Below are positions 1 to 11,349 of a stretch of DNA of 64,000 bases, one piece after another. This stretch comes from Anaspis maculata (taxonomy: Eukaryota > Arthropoda > Insecta > Coleoptera > Scraptiidae). The DNA lies in the NCBI GenBank assembly GCA_949128115.1, contig OX421968.1, forward strand, positions 3,472,001-3,536,000. The letters run 5' to 3'. The notes below the pieces were generated by a model. It saw nothing but the letters and a program-made list of their open reading frames with translations, was not told where the DNA came from and did not search any database. The position numbers and the translations under genes are program-made. The first letter of the stretch is position 1. Each line of letters begins with the position of its first letter.

Positions 1-1015
1 ACTACAATTATTCGACTAACGTGTCATAGGTTAAGTTATAATAAGTTACCTACTTACTTTTATGCCAGCCCAGCAGTGACAAAACTCATTAACTCAACTC
101 CATGTGACGCAGACTGTGTGGTTGTGGTTTGTTGACGGACCTGCAGGGGCAGAGCAAGATCGACAGTTGCAAACTGTGTGGCAGTACTGCAGTGCTGGAG
201 GTGGTGGTACTGGGGGGGTTGTGTAAACTTGCATAAATAATTCCGATCTGCATGTGCACCTGTGACGCTAGATGCTAGATGCCTAACCTAGATGCCAGAC
301 GGCACTCGGCAGAACGTAAGTGTGGTAGGTAGGTACTATACCGAGTGTCTGCGCAAAAACTTAACAGTTGCGATAATTTCCGCAATTTTCAAGACACATT
401 TTTCTTATTTCACAGTGTGAGTAAGTAACGCAGGGAGTAAGAACGGAGCGAACCAATTCGTTCCGCCCCTAGGAACCCCATTTTTTTTTAAATGGCATCC
501 CTTGTTTTTCCATTTATTTTTCTGAAAAAGAATGTTATTACTACTAGTCTAATAGTACATCACATTACCTACTAATTGACAATGTGAAATTTGAAATCTG
601 TATCTTGAAAATTGCGGAAATGATCACAACTGTAAGTTTTCGCGCGGACACCCGGCAGATCGGCATAACTGCCATTCAAAAACAGGTTCCTGTTCAGCAT
701 AGCAGCACAGATCCTGCTCAGAGGTACCTCCCTCTATCAGCTAATAGAAATCGAGATAAAACAAGTTGAAACAATACGTATAGGTTTATGTGTTAGAATA
801 AGTACCTATATACTTATGTAGCTAGGTAGATACGTTCTCAAATTCTGTTGAAATATTTATTAAAGGTCCATGTCTAATTCCTACTCCATTCAGTCCATTC
901 TTATTGTTCTCGAAAGCATGCAATTTTCGTTTGCGATGTCTCATGAGATCTGCGAGATCCACCCTCGGGGAATAACGATGAGCCTATTCGGGACGAACAT
1001 GCTTAAGAGGGGGGC
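1..1015. other. No gene recognised
   Basis: I see no exon-like reading frame, RNA gene or complete mobile element here. The stretch holds AT-rich sequence and short ORFs without recognisable motifs. It ends at the TGTTA start of an LTR. Confidence 0.5.
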
Positions 1016-1527
1016 TGTTACGAGCGGCGATTCTGGAGAACACGCGATCTTTCTCTTCCCATTAGGTTGCAGTGTACAAGTGCGGAGCTCTGGACATTTC
1101 CAAAATATACGCGATGGCTTGGCGATTGGAATACATGGGGAGAGTTCAACGCTCGATTGGAAACATCAGCTGAATTGTGCGGAGGTGCCGTCTTCACGGC
1201 ACGTTGGTAATACCCGCAGAACGTGCATGTAGGATTTTTCGGGAGTCGCCTGGAAACCGTATGCCGGGTCATTGTGGAATTTACTGGAGGACCCGTGGAA
1301 GATTCGATAACACTAGTCGGAGGCATATGTAAGCAACACGGATCGGCCTAGGACGTAGTATTGATTTGGAAGTGGTAGAGAGCAGATAGAAAGCGACCAG
1401 TAGCCAGCGTTATTGTCCCAAGTAGTAATGGTTGGCGTGTATTTATTGTAGTAGGCAGTAATAAAAAGTGTGTGTTTTACAACGATCGTCTCAATTATAA
1501 ACGAACCCGTACGCGAAATACGTAACA
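1016..1527 (+). mobile_element. LTR of the TGTTACGA family, solo or end of a lost element
   Basis: This 512-bp block starts TGTTACGAGCGGCGATT and ends CGCGAAATACGTAACA, so it has TG...CA ends with a 5-bp TGTTA/TAACA inverted terminus. Two related copies occur in the window. One at 36620-36896 is truncated. One on the - strand at 58737-60919 is interrupted, and its native length after removing the insertion is 523 bp. No flanking duplication is visible (GGGGC before, TTATT after). It may therefore be one end of a rearranged element rather than a clean solo LTR. No internal gag or pol is adjacent. Confidence 0.75.
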
Positions 1528-2340
1528 TTATTATTCTAAGTAGACATCGCCGGCACTGGGTCCCATCATTGCTCTGTCCTGGAGTCACCTGCACTGCTGT
1601 GACGTTTACAATAATCTCTAATGATTCGAATTAAAAATCTCAAAAAAATCCTATCGCGCATCACCATAGTTACCCTTACCCTCAACCTCTAAAACTTATT
1701 TAAAGACAGCATTTTTAAAATTTTAAAATTATCAGTTGGCAATATGTATTATAGTTCATTGCCAGAACAGTACTCTTGACATATGTATAGTAATATATCA
1801 GCCAGAGTGTAATGTGTGAACGAATTTTAGATTTAAGGGCGTCATTATGGGGTGGACTAATGAATTTGGCGTTGTGCTCTGTGGTGAAGGTACAGTAGGG
1901 TATATAAAGTAACTCGATTTAAAATTAATTTCAAGCCAACAAATTTGTCTGAAATTATTACGTTCGGTTACAGCCAAAAGTATATCGCTCTCTGTATAAA
2001 ATATGTAGTTGTGCGTTATTTCTCATCTGGTGTAGGTAATTACTCTGTTGAATATATCGGCGGCCCGCCTGTCACAACCACCTAAATAAATAATTTTGCT
2101 AATTCGTTTTAAAGCTAACTTTACATAAATTTTCTAATATGAAGTGTAATGGATATTTAAACGCCCCCCCCCCCTCCTAAAACGCGCTGCATACAGATAA
2201 TCCCCCAAATTATTTCATAATGCTGCGTTCTACCAGTTCCTACTCCATATATTACTCGAGAGGGGCCAATGTAAAATGCATTAGTGGTACTTTTTAAGCC
2301 TCGCCATACGTAGTAGCGGAGGGTATTATCTGCGCCCGCT
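1528..2340. other. No gene recognised
   Basis: AT-rich non-coding sequence with a poly-C run near 2164. I see no exon-like frame or element boundary. Confidence 0.5.
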
Positions 2341-2344
2341 TTTG

Positions 2345-2412
2345 TAGCGCACTTCTACAAACGGGAAGGCGCTTATGTCCTCGCTTTGTCCGTCCGTCTG
2401 TCCGTCTCTCCC
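2345..2412 (-). repeat. TAGCGCACTTCT terminal repeat, left copy
   Basis: About 68 bp starting TAGCGCACTTCTACAAACGG and running into GTCCGTCC repeats. It is the imperfect reverse complement of 6028-6093. A similar start, TAGCGCACTTCC, occurs near 4215, and weaker GACGGAC-type ends lie near 8600-8690 and 62145-62225. It is a dispersed repeat terminus of unknown class. The 2345 and 6093 copies could bound one 3.75-kb element or belong to two elements. Confidence 0.5.
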
Positions 2413-2429
2413 TGTCTCCTTGTGCTGTT

Positions 2430-2620
2430 TCAGAGCCCTGCATGCTGGCCTTTTTTCTATGTTCCGATGCCCTGGTGGCCCCCTGTGTTTCTCTATATTC
2501 ATCTTGCTGCCATTTGTAGCTCTTTAGAGCTCTGGTGAGCTCATTTTGTCTTCTTGTTACTTTCAGATGTCTTCTTGTGTGATATATTTAGAAACTTATT
2601 GGATATGATTCTGGAAGCCT
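2430..2620. repeat. Short stretch resembling the 9.1-11.2 kb satellite
   Basis: A few degenerate units of the GAGCCCT...GCCCCCTGTGTTT type (for example around 2448 and 2475). They resemble the roughly 40-bp units of the satellite inside the 8982-11351 element. The likeness is by eye and partial. Confidence 0.35.
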
Positions 2621-2723
2621 AATGATCCCTCTGAACTTATTTGATGGCCTATGAGTCAAGGGAAGTCAGTCCATTGATCTATTAGGGGGTCCTGTGAGTC
2701 TACGTTTCTTCTGTCCTGTCGCC

Positions 2724-2957
2724 AAATAATAATAATAATAATAATAATAATAATTTCATCTTTGTTACGGCGAAGTCTAGCCAATGGCCACTCTACTTAA
2801 CCGTGGACCGACAGCTTAACGTGCTTTCCGCTCCGAGGCACGGTATAAGCGAGCTGATAGTTGGATTTCTGGTAGATCACCCATCCAGAAATCTGGCTGC
2901 ACCTGACGTTGCTTAGCTTCGGATATCGCTCTCCCGACATCCGACGCTCCGCGCCAC
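2724..2957 (-). mobile_element. 5S rRNA-derived SINE (SINE3 type)
   Basis: Read on the - strand, about 2957 down to 2870 resembles 5S rRNA. The box A region GAAGCTAAGCAACGTCAGG lies at about 2902-2921. The box C region CTGGATGGGTGATCTACC lies at 2871-2888. Order and spacing match the 5S internal promoter. The body continues to a tail with GGCTAGACTTCGCC and ends in a (TTA)n run, seen as (AAT)n at about 2725-2752 on the + strand. The tail motif resembles those near 47520 and, more weakly, 12230, suggesting a LINE-shared 3' end. Transcription by RNA polymerase III is inferred from the family. Confidence 0.7.
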
Positions 2958-3251
2958 GCTTATACTTGAATGTCACGCTTAAATGTCTTGTCGTCGAATG
3001 TCCCTGGCGTCAAACTGCCTCGACGGCAAAATGGATGACGTCAAACTGTCCGGCGTCAAACGTCTTCCTTTTGCTTCTATTCATGCCATTTAATATTGTT
3101 TAGTTATTATTTTGTGATTGGAAAACTATAAATAATTACATATATTTGTATTAGGCTAATAAAAGGGGGCATCATCTTATCCAACCCCATGCTGCAAAGA
3201 TGACGCAAATGAAATTCTTTTCAAACCTTTAAAACGATTTCTCAAAATACG

Positions 3252-3280
3252 AGTAGGTAGGTAGGTAGGTAGGTAGGTAC
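3252..3280. repeat. (TAGG)n microsatellite
   Basis: Six to seven tandem TAGG units beside a TACCTATACAGGG element border. Confidence 0.85.
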
Positions 3281-3346
3281 TTATAACTTGTTCACTGTCT
3301 TCGACTGATACCTCCCCTAATATACACAATACACCTATTACCTATA

Positions 3347-4171
3347 CAGGGTGTTCGGGTCTGTTTATTACAAACTTTGAGGGATGATTCCCCATCAAAA
3401 AAAAAGCCGAAAGAACAAAAAACTCATGTCCTAAAATGCTTCCTTAAAAAGATACAGGGTGTTGAAAATGACTTTTTAATATGGTTTTTTCACCGTAACT
3501 TTTGAACCATTGGCATTGGACCGATTTTGATCAAATTTGAACCAATGTTTAGTCAAATGAGTCTCCATGGAATAATATTACCACAATTCATCAAAAATCT
3601 CTGGGGGCGTAGATAATAGGGGGCTGTCCTCTATTTTCGCCCCTATTTTCATCTCTCCGAACAATTTTTTTAAATTGTTGATATTTTTGCATTCTAGTTC
3701 AATTTAGAAGAAAAAGTTACTTTTGCAAAATTTTGATTGAAGGTTTCGTTTTCGAGATATTTGGGATTGAAACATTGGAAAACATCTCGAAATCGCCACT
3801 TTCCTGGGCCTGAAAATTAAAATTCAAGAAAACCCATGATCCGTCAACAGGAATGAGTTTTCTGGGTGTTTTAAGTTGATAAACCACCATTTTCGCTGAG
3901 AAACATGAAGTTTTTCAGGAAAAAACAATTTGATTGATTGCGGTATTATTATTCGATGGAGACTCATTTGACTTAACTTTGGTTAAAATTTGATTAACAT
4001 CTGTTCAACGGTTCAAAAGTTACGGTAAAAGAACATTTAAAAAAGTCAACTTCAACACCCTGTATCTTTTTAAGGAAGCATTTTAGGACCATGAGTTTTT
4101 TGTTCTTTCGGCTTTATTTTTGATGGGGAATCATCCCTCAAAGTTTGTAATAACCAGACCCGAACATCCTG
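3347..4171. mobile_element. Palindromic (foldback) element with TA target duplication
   Basis: The left arm begins CAGGGTGTTCGGGTCTG and the right arm ends ACCCGAACATCCTG, flanked by TA on both sides. The arms pair over long stretches: the motif TTTTTAAGGAAGCATTTTAGG near 4070 is the complement of sequence near 3440. The length is 825 bp with no coding capacity. TA duplication and CAGGGTGT ends suggest a non-autonomous Tc1/mariner-like foldback element. The class is inferred. A diverged partial relative sits at 6117-6600. Confidence 0.7.
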
Positions 4172-4301
4172 TACAATCAGAAACAAGCGAATACGCCTCA
4201 TGGGCATGAGGCTCAGTAGCGCACTTCCTTTTTGGAGGATCAGTGAACGTAAGATGTTGAGTAATTAGGGTTCCACCGTCTTGGGCAAAAATATCGACAG
4301 A

Positions 4302-4655
4302 ATCATGAAATTCGGCTTGAAAATCAGAATGATTGTACTAGACAAGGGTAAGTTCCAAGTTTCATGAAAATCGTTCCACTAATAAGAGATTTCAATATGG
4401 CGGCCAAGATGGCGGCAGAATTATGAAACTCAGCTTGAAAATAGGAATGATCGTACGAGACAAGCGTAATTCTTAAGTTTCATGAAAATCCTCCCACTTA
4501 TAAGAGATTTCAATATGGCGGCCAAGATGGTGAGGCAATCATGAAATTTGGCTTGAAAATAAGAATGATCGTACTAGACAAGGGTAAGTTTCAAGTTTCA
4601 TGACAATCGTTCCACTAATAAGAAATTTCAATATGGCAGCCAAGATGGCGGCCGA
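4302..4655. repeat. Three tandem copies of a ~118-bp repeat
   Basis: Units start at about 4302, 4420 and 4538 with ATYATGAAAYTYRGCTTGAAAA and contain TTTCAATATGGCGGCCAAGATGG. A partial fourth unit begins at 4656. The period is 118-119 bp. No coding function is visible. Confidence 0.8.
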
Positions 4656-4939
4656 ATTATGAAAGCCATTCTGCCTATTTGGTCCTTGAAAACCTAAGCT
4701 ATCCACCGGATTAAGTTCAATCTTCAAGGGCTGTAGCTTTAGTTCCCGAGAACTTCAACTTCATCGAAGTGCACAGGAGATCTCTGTTTTTTGAGAATAA
4801 TGATAACGATGTATGGATAACAAAAATAGTGCCCATTGGCCACCCTTGGGGACATCAGCTATTAATCGGAAAAAAGTTCCAAGACTCTTGTTCCAATTCT
4901 CGAGAAGGAGTACAGCGTCTTAATTTCTGCACGGACTCG

Positions 4940-4972
<33 letters not shown>
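4940..4972. repeat. (ACAG)n microsatellite
   Basis: About eight ACAG units. It sits where related repeats at 2400 and 6035 have GGAC runs, so it is probably part of the same repeat family terminus. Confidence 0.85.
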
Positions 4973-4974
<2 letters not shown>

Positions 4975-5256
4975 CGGCCACATAAGCGTCATTCTGTTAC
5001 TTATATAAAAAAATGTTCTCCAACTGATTTCGACCTCCTGAACACGAATATCGGGTTCAGTTTTGAATTGGAACTTTTTTTTTATCGAAAAACCGAAAAA
5101 ATGGTGGCCTGTCACATGATTTTTAGTGATACCTACCTACTTTTTTTTGTTATTGAGCGAACATGTTTCGTAATTTGAGTGCCATTATTCTTTAGGTACC
5201 TAGTATTGGCTATTTCAAAATGGTCAATTACTATTTCGGCACGTCTGATTTTAAAT

Positions 5257-5975
5257 TTGTAGGGTCGTGTAATATGCGCCGAGCCGTGGCTTTGCGGTCG
5301 TTTTCAAAAATTGATAACAATTGACCCGACGGTCGGATCGAAGTGGGGTTTTTGTCAAAAGAAAGTTCAAATTGTTCTCTAAATATAATGCCGTACATGC
5401 AGTGATGTATTTCATTAAGAAATTGTAGTTGCCTGCATACCGCAACTTTCTACATCTTACCGCGAATGCCAGCACTTGATCGGCGAAGCCGCCCTACACC
5501 AAAATGTTATTTTTGTAATTGTTCATGATTATTTCGGCAAAATTTTTCTTGATTCGCGTACCAAGGCCATGGGCTACCCATTCGAGTTGAAATATTTTCT
5601 GTATTGAATTTCGTTTTGTTGGGAGGAAAGGATATCAAGCACCAGCAAGCAACGAATAAATCATTTGCGGCCGAGCCGTAGTTTCGGAGTCATTTTCAAA
5701 AATTAATAACTATTGGCCTGCACCTCGCACCGATGTGAAATTTTCATTAAAATAAAGTTCAAATCATCCTCTAAATATAACTCCGCATATGTATTATGGT
5801 AAAATGATAAGATCGGGTACTTCCTCGCATGTGATAACTTTCGAGATCAGGCCGGCTTCTGAAATGCAGCATTCAACGGCGATGCCGCGTCACACTAAAT
5901 TGTTATTATTGTCATTGTTTATTATTATTTCGTCAAGATTTTTCTTGGTTCGGGATACAAGGTCATGAGCTACCC
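5257..5975. repeat. Two diverged direct copies of a ~340-bp block
   Basis: Copy 1 (about 5275-5600) and copy 2 (about 5665-5985) share, in order: GCCGAGCCGT, CATTTTCAAAAATT-like, CTCTAAATATAA, and TTTTTCTTG..TTCG followed by a CAAGG-type CATG..CTACCCA stretch. Divergence is roughly one quarter by eye. They lie just before the GACGGAC-type terminus at 6028. Confidence 0.65.
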
Positions 5976-6027
5976 AATGGAGTAAAAAATTTTCGCAAAA
6001 ACCTTTTCGTCTAGGACTAGATGCTGT

Positions 6028-6093
6028 GACGGACGGACGGACGGACAAAGCGGGGACAAAAGCGCCTTCCCGTTTGGAGAAGTGCGCTAAAAA
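6028..6093 (+). repeat. TAGCGCACTTCT terminal repeat, right copy (inverted)
   Basis: A run of GGAC units is followed by AAAGCGGGGACAAAAGCGCC and ends AGAAGTGCGCTA. This is the inverted counterpart of 2345-2412. The interval between the two holds the SINE3, the foldback element and both tandem repeats described above. Confidence 0.5.
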
Positions 6094-6116
6094 TGCAATG
6101 AAAAGACTTATACAAG

Positions 6117-6654
6117 GTGGTCCAGGTTATAGTAGCAATAATTCACCATTCGATGGTCCATCAAAAACTAGATCGACATGAATAATTTAATTTTTTTCTA
6201 AAACGCTTCCTAAGAGAGATACAGCCCTTCAAAGTTCAGTTTTTAAAATCATCTTTTTGCAATAACTCTCAAGTCATAAAAGAGATTTTCACCAAATTTG
6301 GTACATATACTTGCGAAATAAATACCCATCACTTGACGTAGATAACTTTTGTCAAAATTATCCAGTGGCGTAGATACCGGGGGATTGTTAAACTTCTCCC
6401 ACCCCATTTTCTACGCCACTGGATATTTTTGGAAAATAATACTTTTTTTAAATTTCTTGTTCAATTTAGAAAAAAAAGTTACTCTTGTAAAATTTTGATT
6501 AGAGGCTTAATTTTCGAGATATTTGGGTTTTAAACTTTGGAAACTATCTCAAAATCGCCACTTTCCAGAGCCCAAATTGTCTTTTCTCTGAAAACGCCTG
6601 TATGCATCATCTTACCACCACCACCACCACCACCACCACCACCACCACCACCAC
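6117..6654. mobile_element. Degraded relative of the 3347-4171 foldback plus (CCA)n
   Basis: 6460-6590 aligns with 3705-3810, sharing CGAGATATTTGGG and ATCGCCACTTTCC. A small hairpin CCAGTGGCGTAGATA...TACGCCACTGG lies at 6363-6424. The second arm is missing. In its place a (CCA)n microsatellite runs from 6613 to 6654. Confidence 0.6.
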
Positions 6655-8930
6655 AACGTACACTATAAGTACCTACCAATGTACACTGTGTCACTGTGTT
6701 TCATTACTTTCATTCAGCAGGGTACCTACGTGAATAATAATTATAGGTAAAGCGCACTAGGAATTGATCATGATATTATTGTGCGAAATTAATCGAGTTA
6801 TAACTGACAGTTTCGAGTGTGATAAAAAAAATCAACGTTGCTGGTGCATTATATGCGATACTACAGTAGGTACCTAGAAGAGTCGGGATAAGAGTGGATG
6901 TTTGCGAAGAGGATGCCGTGATGGTATTTATTTATTGAAACAGGCCTCGTGCTTTTGCGTCCTTTGGCACCGTCTTCTGAGACGAGGGCAAAGAAGCGCT
7001 AAAGGGCGTATGAATGATTAAAATGAGGTCGTGCTAAATCGCACGAGAACGAGCCCTAGATTGCACAGAGTGTAATTTCGTAATTATGGACGCATTATTG
7101 CGAAACTGTAAGGTTTCCGTCCGAAAGACGTCGGAGCCCCGTAACCATACCAACAGTTCCAGCCGAGACATCGTTTTATCCTCGTTAAGTGCAACGGGAC
7201 TTCACAAAATAACTGACTTTGTGGTTCACAGAGCAAAATGCTCGGCAAAATGCATATCAAGAAGTTTACCCTAACCTTTAGTAGGTACGGAGCTGAGTCC
7301 AGTTTATAATTTCCTACACTCATTCCGCGGCACAATAGCCCCGCAAGTGAGCAAAATTGGTTCGATTCGGGAGTTTACCAGGATTACTTGCTGAATTCTA
7401 GATCCCACTGAGCATACTGTTGCTCACAGATTATTGCTGGATTGCTGCTCAGGTTAGTCAGGTTTATCAGTTTATCACTTCGGTACTTCGGAAGCAACTT
7501 CGGTACCGTGTAAAATTCACAATTCACATATCTGTTTGGATGTAACACTTCCGGTCCTTATCAGGCGGGAATTAACTTTTCTTGAACAATTTTTCTCGTA
7601 GATTTCAAAATTGGAAACTGTATTATTTTACAACCTATACTATAATACGTATACAGGTGCCGCAAAATATTTTTTTTGTTGATGCAAAAACCCTGTATAT
7701 TCGAATTGCAATCGATGTAGTTTTTTATTCTGATTACAAATATATACCACAGTGTTGATATAGGTACATTATTATACAGGCCGTCCCAACAAAAACGTAG
7801 GCAACAGACAGATTTTCTTTCGGGCACTTGACCTCATTTGTTTGTATACTGTAATATGTTTATGTTTACTAGAGGGACATAGGCCCCGTCATGGGTTCGG
7901 CAACTTCGAGCCAGCTTCCTAGAAGGGACTGTAATCCTCCAAAAACACAGAAATTAGCGTTATATTGAAAAATTAGCATCAAATCGACAAAAAAAAATAA
8001 CACCGCTGTGAAGACAATTGAACCAGCTTTAAAGTGATGTATCACCGAGTGTATCACTCAATCCCAATTGTCATTTAAAACTTTCAAAGGGGCTGTCACC
8101 CTGACTACGGGGGTGAAACTTCACGGTCAAATTAATAGCAGTTGAAGATCCCTTTTGAAAACAAAGTTGACCTGTCCTTATTTCGAAAAAGCCCGAACAT
8201 CTGCCTGTTTCGTTTTCGTTGGGCCACCCTGCTAATAATTGTAATGATGTAAATGACTTAATACGGAGTCTAATATATGTAGGCAGCAAAGGCAGCTACA
8301 AGTGTAATGTACAAATCACGATATAAAATTATATCGTATTACAAATCAAATCACCTAGATGTACATACGACGAAGGGACTGACAGAAGAGAGAGATTTTA
8401 AAAGCGATTTGTTGGACACCTAAGCAAGACAAAATATGTACAAACTTCCACTCAACTCCAGGTTGATTGCGAGCTGTTCCCCCTCATCGCATCGGCCTGA
8501 CAGCATCGAAAATAATAAATCATTTCGCGAAATCCGCAAGAGTAGAGGTACCTAGCGACTCTTATGAGCTAACCGCGTCCGATCTATTGAAGCAAAACTT
8601 GATATTTTATTTTTAGCGCATTTTCGTAGGAAATCCGCTATTAATTAGCCGCGCTTTGGAGTCCGTCCGTCTGTCCGTCTTGTGTAGTTGAGCTCCTCTT
8701 AAACGAAAAGTCGTAGCGGTATCGGTTTTTTTTTGCAAATTATTGGTGCTTTTCTGTAAAAAATAACATTCCATGAACGCTCTGTTATGTGAAAATTCCT
8801 CTCGGCCATTGGCTGTTGCCTAGGTAATAACAACGTAACAGAGCCTTTATGAAATGTAATTTTTTAGAAAATCGCACCATAATGCTGATTGTCTGCGAAT
8901 GGGAATAGGCACAAACAATATTTCGTTAGA
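6655..8930. other. No gene recognised
   Basis: Short ORFs only. None has a recognisable domain or splice-supported extension. Around 8600-8690 there is a weak TAGCGCATTTTC / GTCCGTCCGTCTGTCC stretch like the 2345 repeat. Confidence 0.45.
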
Positions 8931-8984
8931 CCGCGCGATTGCAAGAAAGAATTAAAATGTTTAAAAAGTCTGTATTCAACGTGA

Positions 8985-9092
8985 CCGGACAATTCGTCCC
9001 GCGAACAATTCGTAGCGGACAATTCGTCGCGGACAATTCGTCCCGCGGACAATTCGTCTCGCGGACAATTCGTCTTACGGACAATTCGTCGC
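8985..9092 (+). repeat. Left terminal array of GGACAATTCGTC units
   Basis: About seven units separated by short GCG/CCGCG linkers. They form the left inverted terminus of the foldback-like element. Confidence 0.9.
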
Positions 9093-9114
9093 AAAATAAT
9101 GTTTTGCCCTTTGT

Positions 9115-11225
9115 CTTAACTTTAACAAGTCCCTTTGTCTTTCCTCGTTGCTTTTCGAACTTTAGTAAGCCCCCTTATTCCTTTTTGTAGTATTTGGAGC
9201 CCTACTGCGCAACCTAGTTTCTTCATGTCTTTGGAGCTCTGCTTAGTCCCCTTGCATCATTCCGAGAATTTTTGCTAGTACACCAAGCTTTAGGAGCACC
9301 AGTAAGCCCCCTTATACTTTCAGGAGATATTTGGCCCCTATCGAGCCCCTCATCTTTTCTAGTGTAATTTTTGAGCTCTAATGAGTCCTCTTATGTTTTT
9401 CATTGCTTTCAGATTTCCATAAGGCCCCTTTTTGCAGTCTTGTGTTATGAAGAGCTTCATTGGGCCCCCTTGTCGTATTTCCGTGGCTTTCGGAGCTCTA
9501 TCGGGTCCCCTTGTACCCTTATGTGTAGTTTGGAGCCCTAATCAGTCCATTTTTGTTTTTATTGGCTTTCAGTACTATGCAGTGAGTCCCCTTTTGCCTT
9601 TTCTCGTTATAAAGAGCCCCTTGTGTCACCAATATCAGATGAAGTTCTACGGAGCTTCCTTGCACTTTCCCGTGATTTCTGGATTTTTCATAGGCCCCTT
9701 CTGCCCTATGTGTCCATTGGAGCCCTAACGAGCCCCCTCATGTGTTTTCGTGGCTTTCAGAGTCCCAGTAAGCCATCTTGTGCGCTTTTGCATTTCTGGA
9801 AGCCCTAGTGTAAGTCCCTTGTGCCTCCATGTAATATACGGAGCCCTATCGGACCCTCTTGTGTCCGCAAGTGTAGTTTGGAGCCCTAGTGAGCCCCCTT
9901 GGGTCCATAAGTATAGCTTGGAGGCCTAGTGAGCCCCCTTGTGTTTTTCCATGACTATCAGAATTCCAGTGAGCCCCCTGTTGCCGTCTTATGTCATCCA
10001 GAGCGTCAGTGGGCTCCCTTGTTTCTTCAATACGTCTTTTGAAGCCGTGCTGAGCCCCCTTACATATTTCCGTGGCTTCCGGAGCAGCAGTAAGCACCTT
10101 GTGTCTTTATGTGATATTCAGAGCCCTATCGAACCCCCTTGTGTCTTCAAGTGTAGTATGGAGCCCTAATGAGTCGCCTTGTGTTTTTTCGTAGCTTCCG
10201 GAATTCCAGTGAGCCCTTTTTGCCTTCTGTTGTTATATAAAGCTCCTTGGGCTCCCTTGTGCCTTTCTGTGATATGCGGAGCCCTATCGGACCCCCTTGT
10301 GCCGGTTAGTGTAGTTTAGAGTCCTAGTGAGCCCCTTTTGTTTTTTTATGGCTTCCAGAAACCCAGTCACCCCCCTTTTGCCTTTTTTGATTATACAGAG
10401 CTCCATTGGGCCCCCTTGTTGTATTTCCATGGCTTTTGGAGCTCTATCGGATCCCCTTTGTTTTGTGCCCTTATGTGTAGTTTGGAGCCCCAACCAGTCC
10501 ACTTGTGTTGGCTTTTAGAGTATCATACAGTAAGCCCCCTTTTGCCCCTTCTTGTTGTGAAGAGCCCCCTGGGCCCCCTTGTGTAACCAATATTATATGA
10601 ATATCTACGGAGCCTCCATGCATTTTCCCGTGATTTCCGGATTTTTGCTAGGCCCCTTGTGCCCTATGTGTCGTCAAGAGCCCTAATGAGCCCCATTATG
10701 TGTTTTCGTGGCTTTCAGAATTCCAGTAAGCCATCTTGTGCGCTTTTACATTGCTGGAAGCCCTAGTGTAAGTCCCTTGTGCCTTCATGTGATATACGGA
10801 GCTCTATCGGGCCCCCTTGTGCCCGCAAGAGTAGTTTGGAGCCCTAGTGAGCCCCCTCATGTTCTTCAATGCGACTATCAGAATTCCAGTGAGCCTCCTG
10901 TTGCCTTCTTGTGTCATCCGTAGCTGCCGTGAGCCCCCTTGTTTCTTCAACGTCTTTTGAAGCCCTACATGCTGAGCCCCATTACATCTTTCCGTGGCTT
11001 TCGAAGCTGTAGTAAGCACCTTGTGCCTCTATGTGATATTCGGAACCCTCTCGAAGCTCCATAAGGCCCCCTTGTGTTTTCAATATCGTTTGAAGCCTTG
11101 CTGAGCCCCGTTGCATTTTTTCGTGGCGTTCGGATCTCTGTCGGAACCCCTTGCATTTGCTTATGATTTTCAGATCCTTTTATTAAGCCCCCTTGTGTCT
11201 TCATGTGTAATATAACCCCCTTACC
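9115..11225. repeat. Degenerate ~40-bp satellite with a ~955-bp higher-order duplication
   Basis: The array repeats a theme of GAGCCCTAGTGAGCCCCCTT then GTG and about 20 variable bases, giving an estimated fifty units. Long blocks recur with an offset near 955 bp: AAGCCATCTTGTGCGCTTTT at about 9772 recurs at about 10730, and CATTGGGCCCCCTTGT-type blocks near 9457 recur near 10401. The longest ORFs inside (98 codons at 9432-9728) are side products of the repeat and have no known domain. Confidence 0.85.
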
Positions 11226-11243
11226 TTCCGAAGTCTTCACTTG

Positions 11244-11345
11244 CGACGAATTGTCCGCGGGACGAATTGTCCGCGACGAATTGTCCGCGACGAATTGTCC
11301 GCGACGAATTGTCCGCTACGAATTGTCCGCGGGACGAATTGTCCT
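11244..11345 (-). repeat. Right terminal array (inverted)
   Basis: About seven copies of GACGAATTGTCCGC, the reverse complement of the left array, ending just before the GTATTCAACG flank. Confidence 0.9.
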
Positions 11346-11349
11346 AGCA

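Noticed and set aside
6613..6654. (CCA)n and other trinucleotide runs as a possible CRISPR or structured array
   Set aside because: They are simple microsatellites, with no spacer-repeat structure, and the genome is eukaryotic.
9432..9728. 98-codon ORF in the satellite region
   Set aside because: It is made of satellite units, similar frames recur in every block, and it has no domain or start context.
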